From the NCBI GenBank assembly GCA_964551965.1, contig CAZKFB010000009.1, positions 1 to 34,475 of the forward strand: 34,475 bases of DNA, given 5' to 3'. The position numbers were made by a program, and so were the translations under genes. Numbering within the stretch: position 1 is the stretch's first letter; each line of letters starts with the position of its first letter. Under the pieces are notes generated by a model, which saw only the letters and a program-made list of their open reading frames with translations, searched no databases and was not told where the DNA came from. The stretch comes from CAG-582 sp964551965 (GTDB lineage Bacteria; Bacillota_I; Bacilli_A; RF39; UBA660). This document shows positions 7,622 to 17,529 of the stretch, in pieces.

Positions 7622-10012
7622 TTAAATATCTTTACGAGCTAATATTGTAGCTGGAGTTGATCTAACAGTTAACCAAACTGGTAGGAGTCCAATTATTGTA
7701 TTAAATACATATAGAATAGTTGCTGAAACTAATACTAAAAGTGGATTAGATGACATTACACGAGCAACCATTTGAATATCACTTAAAGAATATATGAATG
7801 CATAGCATAAGATAATTCCCGTTAATCCAGCTAGTGTTGTAGCAACTATGATTTCACCAGCAAACATACGATAGACATCACTTCTCTTAACACCAATTGC
7901 TCTTAATATACCTACTTCTCTTATACGAGATTGGAAAGAAGAACGGATTACAAAGAATATTTCAAATAAAGTAATTACAATAATAACTGATGTCGAAATA
8001 ATTGATGAATTCATAGAATCTTTTCTACCATTATCATATTCTTTAAAATTCTTATCATATAAATCATTTGCAAGAATACCTGAATCTCTTAAGCTCTTAA
8101 CAGTTTCAGTTTTCTTACTACTTGAAATAATAAATGTATTACTAGTATCAAATGCATATTCCTTAATTGAACTTTCATCAACTAAATTAAAATTAATATC
8201 ATTTGATTTATAATATCCAACTACTGTTAATTCAGTATTGCCAAGCTTTATACCACTCTTCTTATTTAGTGGATAAGCTAAAGACAAACTCTCATGAACG
8301 ATAACTTCGTTAGTATTAGGTAATCTACCTGACTTTAATTCAATCTTATCTTGATAATAATATATATCTCCGAACTCACTTGATTCTAATGGTTCATAGT
8401 CAGAAGAATCCATTACTACCCTAAACAAGTCTGAAGGGTTAACAAATACTTCCGTAATTACTTTATCAGTAACACCAACAATCGTAAGTTCAGTATGTAG
8501 CCCCAATTTTACTTTACGGCCAATTAATTTATCAACGGAATCAATTCCAACAAGTAACAAACTATTTCCCATCATACCTTCTTCAGAAACTTTATCAAAT
8601 ATACGTTTATCAATTACGATTTCTCCCGTATTTGGTAAATTTCCAAGAATTAAATCTTCTTCAGTTAAAGTTGCACTACTTCCTAATGAAGCTTCAAAAT
8701 ATTGGCTTGAGCCTGTTGTTTGGAATATATCATCAACAGGAATTTGGAATTCATAGTTCATCTTACCAGGCATCATAAAATTAATATTATCTAAAGTACT
8801 AATCTTTTTCTCTAAAGAATCACCATCATTACTAGTTATCGATAGATATGTATTGTCATCCTTATTAAAGTCTTCTAAATGAACTTTTGAAACTCCAACA
8901 ATTGAAGATAAACTATACATAATCATAATACCAGCAATAAAGAATGATAATAAACTTAATTTACGAATGAACGAATAATGTTTAATCCTATTAAATCCTA
9001 CTTTAATCATTGTAAATATATTATATAGAGAAGCATAATTCTTATTTGGAATATCTTCACTATTGAAATTATACTTTTCATATACAGACTTATTAATCTT
9101 TTTATAATGCGCATTTATTATTTCAAATGCACTGTCTTCATTTACGGTCTCTATCTTTTTATTTGATTCAATATATAAAGTACCATTCTTATATACGACA
9201 TTAATTTTTACTTTTGAATAGTCATCAGAATAATATTTAACTTCTACACTATCATTTTTAATTTCATCGTTAATTGGTAAGTCTTTTAAATATATCTTAC
9301 CTTCTAACTCATAATCTATTTCATGAGCATCATGATTCTCTTCGTCACTGATGACTTTTCCGTCAGTCAAAGTTACAATACGATCAGCATATAACTTAGC
9401 AAGTTCTACTTCATGTGTTACTAAGATAACTAATCTTTCACGAGATATTGCTTTTAAGATATTCATAATCTCAATAGAATTGCGACTATCCAAGTTACCT
9501 GTAGGTTCATCACATATAATAATACTTGGATTTTTTACTAAGGCACGAGCTATACCAACTCTTTGTCTTTCACCACCAGAAAGCATAGAAGCAGGTCTTT
9601 TACGATATCTATATAACTCGATAGCAGTTAATACAGCATCTACTCTTTTCTTAATTTCTGCCTTATTCTTAACTCCACACATTTTTAATGCTACGGCAAC
9701 ATTATCGAACACAGTCCATTCATCAATTAATTTATAATCTTGAAATATATAACCAATATGTAAATTTCTTATCTTATCCATCTTATGGAAATTCTTTTTC
9801 GTAATCTTTTCTCCATTGATAACTAGAGAACCACTATGGACCTTATCAAGTCCACCAATACAATTAAGCAAAGTTGTCTTACCACATCCTGAAGGTCCAA
9901 GTAAAGCAACTAATCCTGAATCTCCAAACTCTAAAGAAGTGTCATTAATTACATGTATTTCATTTTTTTTATGACGATAAAAGTATTTTTGTAAATTATT
10001 TAATGTAATCAT
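7622..10012 (-). CDS. ABC transporter, fused ATPase and FtsX-type permease (second gene of pair)
   Basis: A 796-aa protein. Residues 1-225 are a MacB/LolD-type ATPase: Walker A GPSGCGKTT (39-47), Q-loop F-Q-D (90-92), signature LSGGERQ (144-150), Walker B IIICDEP (164-170), H-loop H200. A polar linker leads to TM1 (about 353-373), then a ~290-residue extracytoplasmic domain, then an FtsX domain (about 670-790) with three TM helices and the typical cytoplasmic loop IREVGILRAIGVKRSDVYRMF. MacB-like and BceAB-like systems move lipids, lipoproteins or peptides, or act mechanically, without a transport channel. The start at 10012 follows GGAGGTG located inside the end of the preceding gene, whose stop is 3 bases away, so translation is coupled and the two probably form a heterodimer. 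Substrate unknown. Confidence 0.9.
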   Translation of the reverse strand: MITLNNLQKYFYRHKKNEIHVINDTSLEFGDSGLVALLGPSGCGKTTLLNCIGGLDKVHSGSLVINGEKITKKNFHKMDKIRNLHIGYIFQDYKLIDEWTVFDNVAVALKMCGVKNKAEIKKRVDAVLTAIELYRYRKRPASMLSGGERQRVGIARALVKNPSIIICDEPTGNLDSRNSIEIMNILKAISRERLVILVTHEVELAKLYADRIVTLTDGKVISDEENHDAHEIDYELEGKIYLKDLPINDEIKNDSVEVKYYSDDYSKVKINVVYKNGTLYIESNKKIETVNEDSAFEIINAHYKKINKSVYEKYNFNSEDIPNKNYASLYNIFTMIKVGFNRIKHYSFIRKLSLLSFFIAGIMIMYSLSSIVGVSKVHLEDFNKDDNTYLSITSNDGDSLEKKISTLDNINFMMPGKMNYEFQIPVDDIFQTTGSSQYFEASLGSSATLTEEDLILGNLPNTGEIVIDKRIFDKVSEEGMMGNSLLLVGIDSVDKLIGRKVKLGLHTELTIVGVTDKVITEVFVNPSDLFRVVMDSSDYEPLESSEFGDIYYYQDKIELKSGRLPNTNEVIVHESLSLAYPLNKKSGIKLGNTELTVVGYYKSNDINFNLVDESSIKEYAFDTSNTFIISSSKKTETVKSLRDSGILANDLYDKNFKEYDNGRKDSMNSSIISTSVIIVITLFEIFFVIRSSFQSRIREVGILRAIGVKRSDVYRMFAGEIIVATTLAGLTGIILCYAFIYSLSDIQMVARVMSSNPLLVLVSATILYVFNTIIGLLPVWLTVRSTPATILARKDI

Positions 10013-10015
10013 ATT

Positions 10016-12220
10016 CTACACCTCCATATTATAGGTAGTAATCATACTATCTTTAAATATCTTCTTACTAAATCTACGAGCAATTAATTGACTCATAAGT
10101 ATACTAACAAAGTAACCAATTACAAAATGATACCATTTCAAGTATTCCATGAATCCTGATAGTATATCGTATTGAATTATATTAAATTTAAATAGATATC
10201 CTAAAACTAATACAATTAAGAAACTAATTGTCGATTGAATAAATAATTCTAAATTAATAAGTTCACGACAAACTTTAACAGTTCCACCTAGTATTCTTAC
10301 AACAGCAAAATATGTATTACGAGATTTTAATACTAAGAAGATAACAAAGTAAGATATGAAATATAGAACAATTAAAGTAATAACAGAACCAATAATATTA
10401 AATAAATCTACTAACTTAGAAAGGTCACTTCCATCGAAATCGACACTGTTCTTAATAGCTAATACTTGGAATCCCATATCTTCTAAAGTCTTAACTGTAT
10501 TATCTACTTGATCGATATCTTTAACTATTACTCCACTTTGATAATTATCTGTATTGTTCAAACGATTATAATCATCGATACTCATGTAAATACCAAAAGT
10601 ATCATCATAATCACTAATACCTAGTAGAGTCTTACAATTCTTTTTTGTTATTGTATCAGTAACCTTAAAGTTTTCTGTACGATCAGTATAAATATTTTTA
10701 ACATTAATTTTTACATCCGTATTTAAACAATTGTTATTCTTGCATTCGTGATTTAATGCTTCATTAATATAAATTGCTCCTGCAGGCACTTTATCATTTA
10801 AAACTAATATTCCCTCTTCACTATTATCATGAGAAGTATTATTAATAGTTATTGTAGCATTACCATATTTAATAGTTGCAATATTAGCTAAATCATCAAC
10901 TAATTTATTATTTGCATATATTTTATAATTTACTGTTAACTCTTCCGTTAAAGCTATACCTACTATTTTAATTGGTATATTAAATTTATTATACATATCA
11001 TCTATTGGATATATATCTTTTTCTAAGAAATCATCAGCAAATAACTTAATATAGAAATCATCTTTATATGACATTAATACTACTTCATTATCTTTTTCAG
11101 GCATTCTACCTTTATATATTTTAGCATCTAAATCTTTTATATTACTTACCGCAGTATCTAGATATATATCATCTTCTTCTCTAAAAAGAGAGATATAAGA
11201 ATCTAACTTGATATCATTATTAATAACTTCATCAATAGAAGATAATTTACGAATATTTTCATATTCATTTTCAGTAATCTGTGATCCGTCTTTATGTCTA
11301 ATAATTATTCTCTTTGGATTTTGATTACTGAAGACATAAGATATACCTTGATTAATAGTATCATATTTACCTTTTATCTGACCACCAATATTAGTTAATA
11401 TTCCTGATACACACATAATAAATACACCAAGAATTAGTAATAGTTTTCCAACTATATTAAAAGCATTTCTAAAAGCTAATTTAGCTTTAGATGTTAAACT
11501 CATCTTAAAATGTTCATTGCTTTCCAATGTCCCTTTTTTATAATCTTTGATATTCTTGTCTTCAACTACTTTTCCATCATGCATACGAATTACTCTCGTT
11601 ACATATTTTTCAACAGTATCATAGTTATGAGTAACAATAATAACTAGTTTATTCTTTGATATTTTATGTAGTAATTCAATTATTTGTTTTGAAGATTCTT
11701 GATCTAAGTTTCCTGTTGGTTCATCAGCAACAATAATTGGTGTTTCTTTAGCTAAAGCACGAGCTATAGCAACTCTTTGTTTTTGTCCACCAGAAAGTTT
11801 AGATACCCTTTTATTGCGGTATTCCCAAAGACCTACATCTTTAATTATTTGATCTACTTTCTCTTGAGCTTCTTTACTCTTAATACCATGAATCAAAAGA
11901 ACTAATTCAACATTTTGTCTAACTGTATAAGAGTTTACTAAATTGAAGCCTTGAAAGATATTAGCTACATATTTTCTTCGATACTCTTCAAAGTCTTCTT
12001 CATTGTAATGGCTTGTCTCTTCGCCATTAATATACATTTCGCCTTCTTCATAAGTATCTAGGCCGCTTATAACATTTAATAAAGTAGATTTACCACTTCC
12101 CGATTCTCCAACAATCGCGATGAATTCGCCAATGTTAAATTCTAAAGATACTTTTGAAAAACCTGTTCCAATAACACCTTTGTTATAGTATATCTTTGAA
12201 ACATTCTTTAGTTTAATCAC
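10016..12220 (-). CDS. ABC transporter, fused ATPase and FtsX-type permease (first gene of pair)
   Basis: A 734-aa protein with the same layout as its downstream partner. ATPase: Walker A GESGSGKST (38-46), signature LSGGQKQ (142-148), Walker B IIVADEP (162-168), H-loop H198. TM1 is at about 258-280, a large extracytoplasmic domain follows (including the Cys pair around ECKNNNC), and a C-terminal FtsX domain carries three TM helices. I place the start at GTG 12220: AGAGGTGG lies 5 nt upstream and the product then begins MIKLKNVSKIYY, standard for this family; the longer frame begins at a GTG inside the ribosome site. The sequence TTATGTGATT also creates an out-of-frame ATG-TGA next to the start. 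First gene of the two-gene operon. No MacA-type adaptor is present, as usual for Gram-positives. Confidence 0.88.
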   Translation of the reverse strand: MIKLKNVSKIYYNKGVIGTGFSKVSLEFNIGEFIAIVGESGSGKSTLLNVISGLDTYEEGEMYINGEETSHYNEEDFEEYRRKYVANIFQGFNLVNSYTVRQNVELVLLIHGIKSKEAQEKVDQIIKDVGLWEYRNKRVSKLSGGQKQRVAIARALAKETPIIVADEPTGNLDQESSKQIIELLHKISKNKLVIIVTHNYDTVEKYVTRVIRMHDGKVVEDKNIKDYKKGTLESNEHFKMSLTSKAKLAFRNAFNIVGKLLLILGVFIMCVSGILTNIGGQIKGKYDTINQGISYVFSNQNPKRIIIRHKDGSQITENEYENIRKLSSIDEVINNDIKLDSYISLFREEDDIYLDTAVSNIKDLDAKIYKGRMPEKDNEVVLMSYKDDFYIKLFADDFLEKDIYPIDDMYNKFNIPIKIVGIALTEELTVNYKIYANNKLVDDLANIATIKYGNATITINNTSHDNSEEGILVLNDKVPAGAIYINEALNHECKNNNCLNTDVKINVKNIYTDRTENFKVTDTITKKNCKTLLGISDYDDTFGIYMSIDDYNRLNNTDNYQSGVIVKDIDQVDNTVKTLEDMGFQVLAIKNSVDFDGSDLSKLVDLFNIIGSVITLIVLYFISYFVIFLVLKSRNTYFAVVRILGGTVKVCRELINLELFIQSTISFLIVLVLGYLFKFNIIQYDILSGFMEYLKWYHFVIGYFVSILMSQLIARRFSKKIFKDSMITTYNMEV

Positions 12221-12275
12221 ATAAACCACCTCTAATAACCATTATACAATAGTTTACTGTGAATTATAAATAGAT

Positions 12276-13568
12276 TTATAGAGATTGTTTAAATTTTTCT
12301 AGGCTCATACCTTTATACATTCTAACTCTAGGAAGTTGATATTTATCCATTCCCTTTTTAGCTTTTCCTGGTCTCGTAGTTAATCCAACTTTAAATTCAG
12401 CAGCTTTCGTAACGGCAATGACATTATTAGTTACATCTCCATAAGGATAAGCAATAACTTCGTGGGAACCTAAGATTTCAATTGACTTATGTAAATCTTC
12501 TAATCCTAAATCATAGTTAATACATCTAAATATTCCCTTTAATCCTCCCGGACATCCTGTTCTATGCATATCATGAGTATGTGATTCAAAGCTAAATTTA
12601 CTACCCTTTAAATACTCAAAGTTTCGATCCCTTAAACGACTAGTTACTAAAAAGGAAGTTACTTTAATATCATATTTTTGAATAACGGGAACAGCAAGTC
12701 TAAAGAAAGATCGATGTCCATCATCAACAGTTACTACAACACTTTTTGCTGGTAAAGTAATCTTACCATCAATAAAATCAGCAACTTCTTGCCAACTTGG
12801 GAAATAATAACCATTATCAACTAGATATTTCATTTGTTCTTCAAAAGCATGAATTTCCATATAGTTATTATCAATTCCTTTTTCTCCTAAAGTCTCATCA
12901 TAGAAGAAATGATACATAAGTATTGGAAGCCCCATACCCGTACCTACACCCGTACCACTACTTAAAGTATTATCACCATTCTTATCTTTACTTGTTGTCG
13001 TTGTAGTAGGTCTTGCAATAACTTTAATAGTTCTCTTTGCCGATGTCTTATTACCCGAAGAATCAGTTACTTCATAAATAATCTCATAGGTTCCAATCTT
13101 GTTTTCTATAGTTTTATTATTTACGATAACTTTATCAGTTAAATCACCATCATAAGTATCACTAGCTTTAAAGCCTGGTTCTTGATACTTAGAATCAACA
13201 TACATAGTAATACTCTCTTCTCCCTCTAATTTTATACTTGGAGCGTCACTGTCAGTTACCTTAATAGTTCTTGTCTTTATAGTCATATTATTTAAGAATT
13301 TAGGATTATATATATATTGAATTTCATAAGTTCCAATTTTGGTATTATCAACTTTTCCTCTAACTTTTACTCCATCAACTTCACGATTAAAGATATAAGC
13401 TTTTGCTCCTTCATCTTTATAATCTTGATTAAGATTAATAGATACAAATTCACTTCCATTTAAAAGTAATTCGGGTTTATAAAAAATATAAAAAAGGGCA
13501 AAAAAAGAACAGAACAAAGCAAGTATAACAACCATTACAATCATAAAAACTCTCAAGAACTTCTTCAT
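12276..13568 (-). CDS. Membrane-anchored polysaccharide deacetylase with Ig-like repeats
   Basis: A 430-aa protein. An N-terminal signal anchor (about 8-29) is followed by two Ig-like domains of the DUF5011 type (about 36-105 and 111-184, each ending in a tIKV strand after IGTYEI.Y), a Thr-rich linker (about 187-195) and a NodB-type polysaccharide deacetylase domain (about 214-430). Visible catalytic motifs: LMYH (217-220), VTVDDGH (279-285, general base and metal Asp), SHTHDMH (329-335, metal His motif) and IAYPYG (372-377). Such enzymes remove acetyl groups from N-acetylated cell-surface sugars such as peptidoglycan or exopolysaccharide. The catalytic domain would sit outside the membrane. 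ATG 13568 follows TTAGGTGA. Monocistronic, between a terminator upstream and the ABC pair downstream. Substrate not determinable. Confidence 0.88.
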   Translation of the reverse strand: MKKFLRVFMIVMVVILALFCSFFALFYIFYKPELLLNGSEFVSINLNQDYKDEGAKAYIFNREVDGVKVRGKVDNTKIGTYEIQYIYNPKFLNNMTIKTRTIKVTDSDAPSIKLEGEESITMYVDSKYQEPGFKASDTYDGDLTDKVIVNNKTIENKIGTYEIIYEVTDSSGNKTSAKRTIKVIARPTTTTTSKDKNGDNTLSSGTGVGTGMGLPILMYHFFYDETLGEKGIDNNYMEIHAFEEQMKYLVDNGYYFPSWQEVADFIDGKITLPAKSVVVTVDDGHRSFFRLAVPVIQKYDIKVTSFLVTSRLRDRNFEYLKGSKFSFESHTHDMHRTGCPGGLKGIFRCINYDLGLEDLHKSIEILGSHEVIAYPYGDVTNNVIAVTKAAEFKVGLTTRPGKAKKGMDKYQLPRVRMYKGMSLEKFKQSL

Positions 13569-13602
13569 ACTATTCACCTAAGTATATTATATAACAACAA
13601 AT

Positions 13603-13630
13603 AAAAAATTAGAAGATATCTCTTCTAATT
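13603..13630 (-). terminator. Intrinsic terminator of the LURP-one operon
   Basis: Stem 13607-13616 pairs with 13621-13630 (AATTAGAAGA/TCTTCTAATT), loop of 4, T-tract on the minus strand. The TAG stop of the LURP-one gene (13625-13627) is within the stem. Confidence 0.85.
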
Positions 13631-14113
13631 AAATGTTGATTGTTGCCCATCATCAACAACATTAATAAGCGCTGCTAAAATTCCCAAAATATATAGATAA
13701 TTATTCTCATCCATTATTTCAAGTCGATATTTATCTCCAATACTAATAAACTTTCTATTTGCTACAGCAACTACATTGTCATTGCTATCAACAATATTGA
13801 ATTCCGTACTAGTGAAATTGCCTTCTACTTTATAGTTAAGTTCAGGAACTTCATATATTGGTAAGCCAATAAAAGTTTTCTTATTAACTGTTGCCACTAA
13901 TTTTCCATCCATATATATTAAATATACAGGTCTTAAATGAAAAAGTTCTTCTTCGACATAGATGATCTCTTTGCCATCCATATCGACTAATTTAGTTTTA
14001 TTGCCAATGCTAAAATATTTACTGACTAGTTCATAAACTTGATTTCCATCTTCATCATAGATGAAATATCTATTATGAAAAGAAATATATTTTTCTTTAA
14101 TAAAGAATTTCAT
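13625..14113 (-). CDS. LURP-one-related (LOR/YxjI) family protein
   Basis: A 162-aa protein that fits the LURP-one/YxjI pattern along its whole length: MKFFIKEKYISFHNRYFIYDE, a KYFSIGNK block, EEELFHLRPVYLIYMDGK, an EGNFTSTEF block, a second KFISIGDKYRLEI block and a hydrophobic C-terminal helix (LYILGILAALINVVDD). The family adopts a tubby-like beta-barrel with a central helix and is proposed to bind membranes; its bacterial role is not established. The ATG overlaps the TGA stop of the preceding gene (ATGA), so translation is coupled. It is the last gene of a three-gene operon with two membrane proteins, consistent with a membrane-associated role. Confidence 0.85.
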   Translation of the reverse strand: MKFFIKEKYISFHNRYFIYDEDGNQVYELVSKYFSIGNKTKLVDMDGKEIIYVEEELFHLRPVYLIYMDGKLVATVNKKTFIGLPIYEVPELNYKVEGNFTSTEFNIVDSNDNVVAVANRKFISIGDKYRLEIMDENNYLYILGILAALINVVDDGQQSTFN

Positions 14114-14577
14114 TTTTTCCCTCTACTCGCTTTTATCTTCTTATTAATCATTTTATATAATACTTGATATATCAAGAAATAAGCTATTGCTGCAACTAAG
14201 ATAACTGTTGATAATTTATTATATTGAATAGAAGGCACACAGTTAAAATCATAATTCTCAGTACAATTAATACTTTCCATGACATACCAGAAAACTTTAA
14301 ACCACAATACAATACCAATTGTAATTCCACCTACTAAAGTATAATAAAAATTATCTATCTTGTATACTTTATTATATATATAAGCTATTGCATATATAGC
14401 AAATATATTAAATAACACCAACAATAATATTAAAAGAAAATATAAAAAGAAATTATCAAGGACAGCTCCCATATAAGCAAACTTCTCATATAGCAAATAA
14501 GTTACTAATCCAAGTATTGGAATAATAACAAATTCATATATAACTGAATAATATAGACTTCCTAATTTCTTTTTCAT
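14110..14577 (-). CDS. Small membrane protein with four TM segments
   Basis: A 155-aa polytopic protein with hydrophobic segments at about 12-30, 39-66, 79-99 and 123-144 and a Lys/Arg-rich C-terminus. Between TM3 and TM4 a short loop holds two cysteines (INCTENYDFNC), which might form a disulfide if it faces outward. I do not recognise the family. The ATG at 14577 follows AAGGGTGAG; the in-frame GTG at 14586 lies inside that site. It is the middle gene of the zinc-ribbon / small membrane / LURP-one operon. It ends in TGA overlapping the next ATG, which also shows TGA is a stop here. Confidence 0.7.
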   Translation of the reverse strand: MKKKLGSLYYSVIYEFVIIPILGLVTYLLYEKFAYMGAVLDNFFLYFLLILLLVLFNIFAIYAIAYIYNKVYKIDNFYYTLVGGITIGIVLWFKVFWYVMESINCTENYDFNCVPSIQYNKLSTVILVAAIAYFLIYQVLYKMINKKIKASRGKK

Positions 14578-14591
14578 ACATCTCACCCTTT

Positions 14592-16670
14592 TTATTTTAA
14601 TTTAGATCCACATTTATCACAGAACTTATCATTCGCATGAATCTTATTTCCACAATTGCCACAATAATTATTTAAACCTTTTAAACTATTACCACAATTC
14701 TCACAATAGTTATCACTATCTTTTATTTCTTTACCACAATTAGAACAATAATTATTCTTAGTTTCCTTCATAATAGTATTCTCTACTTCCGGTTTTCTTT
14801 GATATCGATAAATAAGAATACTAATTGTAACAATTAATGTAATACCAATAATAATAAAATATACGGCTACCGGTAATCCATCAATATAGTTTAATAATTC
14901 CAAAATACTTATTATCGTAAATATAATACCAACAATAAATAAGTTCTTTAAATCTTTATTGATACCACCAATTACTAACAATAATAATGATAGTATTAAT
15001 ATATATAAAACTATAGGTAAACCATCATACATCATTAATATATATAGTTCTAATACACTAAATAAAGTTAAGAAAATACTTCTTGATTTACTATTTTCAA
15101 ATATCTTATATGCAAATGTAATTACTGTTAATATTAATATAATGCTATTGATAATAATACTGAAATTATTATCAATATCTAATATTGGAACTAAGTGATT
15201 AATGAATCCTTTAATCGTAAAGAACATGAAGAATAATGCTATAACAAACTTTATATTATCTTTTCTTACTAAAGTTATTATTGCAAGTAGAACAATTGAT
15301 GAAAGTAAGAATCTAATTGGTTCGGATGAATTAATTGTTAATGCAAATAAAGCATAACAATAAATACTACTTAAGCAACTATTAAAGTTTTTATCGATTG
15401 CTGACATATCTGATAAGAAGACAAATACATAAAGAGCAATAAGTAAAGTACTAGTTATATAGAATACTAAATTTGTCTCTTTTGTCATAACAATCAAAGG
15501 AACAAGTAAAACAAATGATGCAAGTTCACTTGTTACTTTAAAACACTTTCTCTTGCTAAATAAGAACATCATTACAGAAGATAAACCTAAAATATAAACA
15601 TATACGATATCACTAAAATCAAAGATAAACTCGTCTACATTCATAAGTAATGCCAACATAAATACTAATATCTTTATTCCAATTAGAGAATCTTCTCCCG
15701 ATTTTAATATATACATATAAGTAATAGATGAAAGTGTCATAAATATCGTAATTGGTAATAAAGTTGTTACTCCCGTATCTATAGAAAGAATAGCTAAAAT
15801 AGAATACATAATGACAAATACAGTCTTATAGAATACTTTATTAACATCACTATCTATAACCTTATAATGGTTAATTAATAGTTCTAATATACCAATAACA
15901 AAAGCAATAATAATATAAGAAACTGAAAGATCAAAATGATTAGTAATAATATTACCAAAAACAATAACACTAGCTACAATAAAACCTAAAGTCAATAACT
16001 CACATATTACATTATTATCTTTATATAAAGCATTATATATTACTAACATGTTAATAGAAAATAATATACTTGATAACAATAAAGAATTTGAATAACCTAA
16101 AAGCAAAGATAATAATACATAAGTATATGATGCTGTAATACTAAAGTTTTTAATATTACTATTTTTAAAAAGTGTACCTATAAATATTAGAGCACCAATA
16201 GCTATGAATGCTACTTGATAATTAAAACTAAAATGAATAAATAAATGGTAGATAAATACATAAAGAGCAATAAATGCTAAATGAAGTATTGAATAATTCT
16301 TATATAGACATTTAGTTATTATAGAAAGAATAGCAATTAATAAATAGATACTTGATAGGAATATTTCACTTCCATCTAGGCCATAACCGAAATATCCACC
16401 ATATAATCCGTTAAATCCTCCGAAAGCATAAGTTATACAAATTATTATCATACTTAAATAATATAATAACTTAGATGAACTCTTAAGATTTAATACTTTT
16501 GAAGATATATAAGAGAATAATAATGAAATTCCACCTATTGAAAATGAAACAATAAATTTTAATAATATTGAATTAATATCAGGAGTAATTAAAATACCTA
16601 ATCCAGCAAGGAATAGAATGATACTTCCAATGTTTAAAATAATCTCCATATTTTTAAGTTTGCCATTCAT
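14592..16670 (-). CDS. Large polytopic membrane protein with C-terminal zinc ribbons
   Basis: A 692-aa protein. About residues 10-630 form an almost continuous series of hydrophobic helices, roughly 18-20 by eye, arranged without large loops. The last ~55 residues carry four CxxC knuckles (CSNC, CENC, CGNC, CDKC), i.e. two tandem zinc ribbons on the cytoplasmic or outer face. The membrane part resembles the many-TM DUF2157/DUF2339-like architecture, but I cannot assign it to either. The ATG at 16670 follows TAGGTGATAATA; an in-frame GTG at 16679 is part of that site. First gene of an operon with a small membrane protein and a LURP-one protein. Function unknown. Confidence 0.72.
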   Translation of the reverse strand: MNGKLKNMEIILNIGSIILFLAGLGILITPDINSILLKFIVSFSIGGISLLFSYISSKVLNLKSSSKLLYYLSMIIICITYAFGGFNGLYGGYFGYGLDGSEIFLSSIYLLIAILSIITKCLYKNYSILHLAFIALYVFIYHLFIHFSFNYQVAFIAIGALIFIGTLFKNSNIKNFSITASYTYVLLSLLLGYSNSLLLSSILFSINMLVIYNALYKDNNVICELLTLGFIVASVIVFGNIITNHFDLSVSYIIIAFVIGILELLINHYKVIDSDVNKVFYKTVFVIMYSILAILSIDTGVTTLLPITIFMTLSSITYMYILKSGEDSLIGIKILVFMLALLMNVDEFIFDFSDIVYVYILGLSSVMMFLFSKRKCFKVTSELASFVLLVPLIVMTKETNLVFYITSTLLIALYVFVFLSDMSAIDKNFNSCLSSIYCYALFALTINSSEPIRFLLSSIVLLAIITLVRKDNIKFVIALFFMFFTIKGFINHLVPILDIDNNFSIIINSIILILTVITFAYKIFENSKSRSIFLTLFSVLELYILMMYDGLPIVLYILILSLLLLVIGGINKDLKNLFIVGIIFTIISILELLNYIDGLPVAVYFIIIGITLIVTISILIYRYQRKPEVENTIMKETKNNYCSNCGKEIKDSDNYCENCGNSLKGLNNYCGNCGNKIHANDKFCDKCGSKLK

Positions 16671-16704
16671 TATTATCACCTATTATAATTATATAATAAT
16701 TATT

Positions 16705-16732
16705 AAAAAAAAGAAACATCTATAAATGTTTC
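16705..16732 (-). terminator. Intrinsic terminator after the 266-aa gene
   Basis: GAAACAT (16713-16719) pairs with ATGTTTC (16726-16732) and is followed on the minus strand by eight T. The TAG stop (16720-16722) is in the loop. Confidence 0.85.
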
Positions 16733-17520
16733 TCACGTCTTTCCTCTACCCATTTATCATAATATTTAGATAAAAGTGTCTGATATTCTAAAGCTGCTTT
16801 ATCACGATCTTTACTATGAAGAATCATTCTTACTATTTTAGTTAGTAAAACTGGATCCATATTATCTCGTTTTCCCTCATTTAATTCCATTATCTTTTTT
16901 ACAAGGAGAGCTTCAACTTCCATATTGATATTAAGATTGTCTTCTAAACCAAAGCGAAAAGAATACATTCCTTCCTCATGAGGAATATCATCAATGGGAA
17001 CAGATAGTTTATGTCTTGCAATAATATTCTTCTTTAATGGTTTATTAGATACACAAGAATAGTTAGCTAAATACTTAAATCCATCAGATTTAGGAAACAT
17101 ATCTTGAACCATAAAGTAATAATACTTTACTCCATTCAATGCATCTTCATAACTTTCAATCTCGAGGAAATCAATTTTTTGTTTAAAGATATATCCAACA
17201 TAGCCCTTATTTTTAGATATAGTCTTGCCCTCTAAAGAAGGTTTATCTATCATTGTAATATATGGAGGTAAATGAGTTATATCTATTTTTTCTAATGCAA
17301 GTGAAAGGAAAGCAGAAGATGTACTTTCAAAACTACGATAATCGTTTTCTGTTATATAAAAAGTACCATCAACATTCTCTAAATAAGCATACATATAATC
17401 TCCTAAAGTACGATCAAAATAATATAAAATATACTTTTTAGTTATAGGATTATATTTAAGAGAATCTACCTCGCATGGATGTAAATGTCCGTAATAATTA
17501 TCAAGATAAATTGCTCTCAT
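16720..17520 (-). CDS. Unknown 266-aa cytoplasmic protein
   Basis: I do not recognise this family. The product is soluble, with no signal peptide or TM segment. The N-terminal half is rich in Tyr and alternating hydrophobics (KYNPITKKYILYYF, then YMYAYLENVDGTFYITEN), suggesting a beta-sheet domain; the C-terminal ~70 residues (from about NMEVEALLVKKIMELNEGK to the Arg/Lys-rich end) are helical and charged. It starts 9 bp after the DUF308 gene, following AAGGTGG, so the two are co-transcribed from the DUF308 promoter. The pairing with a membrane protein gives no clear functional clue. Confidence 0.7.
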   Translation of the reverse strand: MRAIYLDNYYGHLHPCEVDSLKYNPITKKYILYYFDRTLGDYMYAYLENVDGTFYITENDYRSFESTSSAFLSLALEKIDITHLPPYITMIDKPSLEGKTISKNKGYVGYIFKQKIDFLEIESYEDALNGVKYYYFMVQDMFPKSDGFKYLANYSCVSNKPLKKNIIARHKLSVPIDDIPHEEGMYSFRFGLEDNLNINMEVEALLVKKIMELNEGKRDNMDPVLLTKIVRMILHSKDRDKAALEYQTLLSKYYDKWVEERREKHL

Positions 17521-17529
17521 TCTACCACC

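Noticed and set aside
14110..14113. Possible Mycoplasma-type code (TGA = Trp) given the AT-richness and Mollicutes-like gene content.
   Set aside because: TGA is used as a stop in a typical ATGA overlap, and TGG encodes Trp throughout, so the standard code fits.
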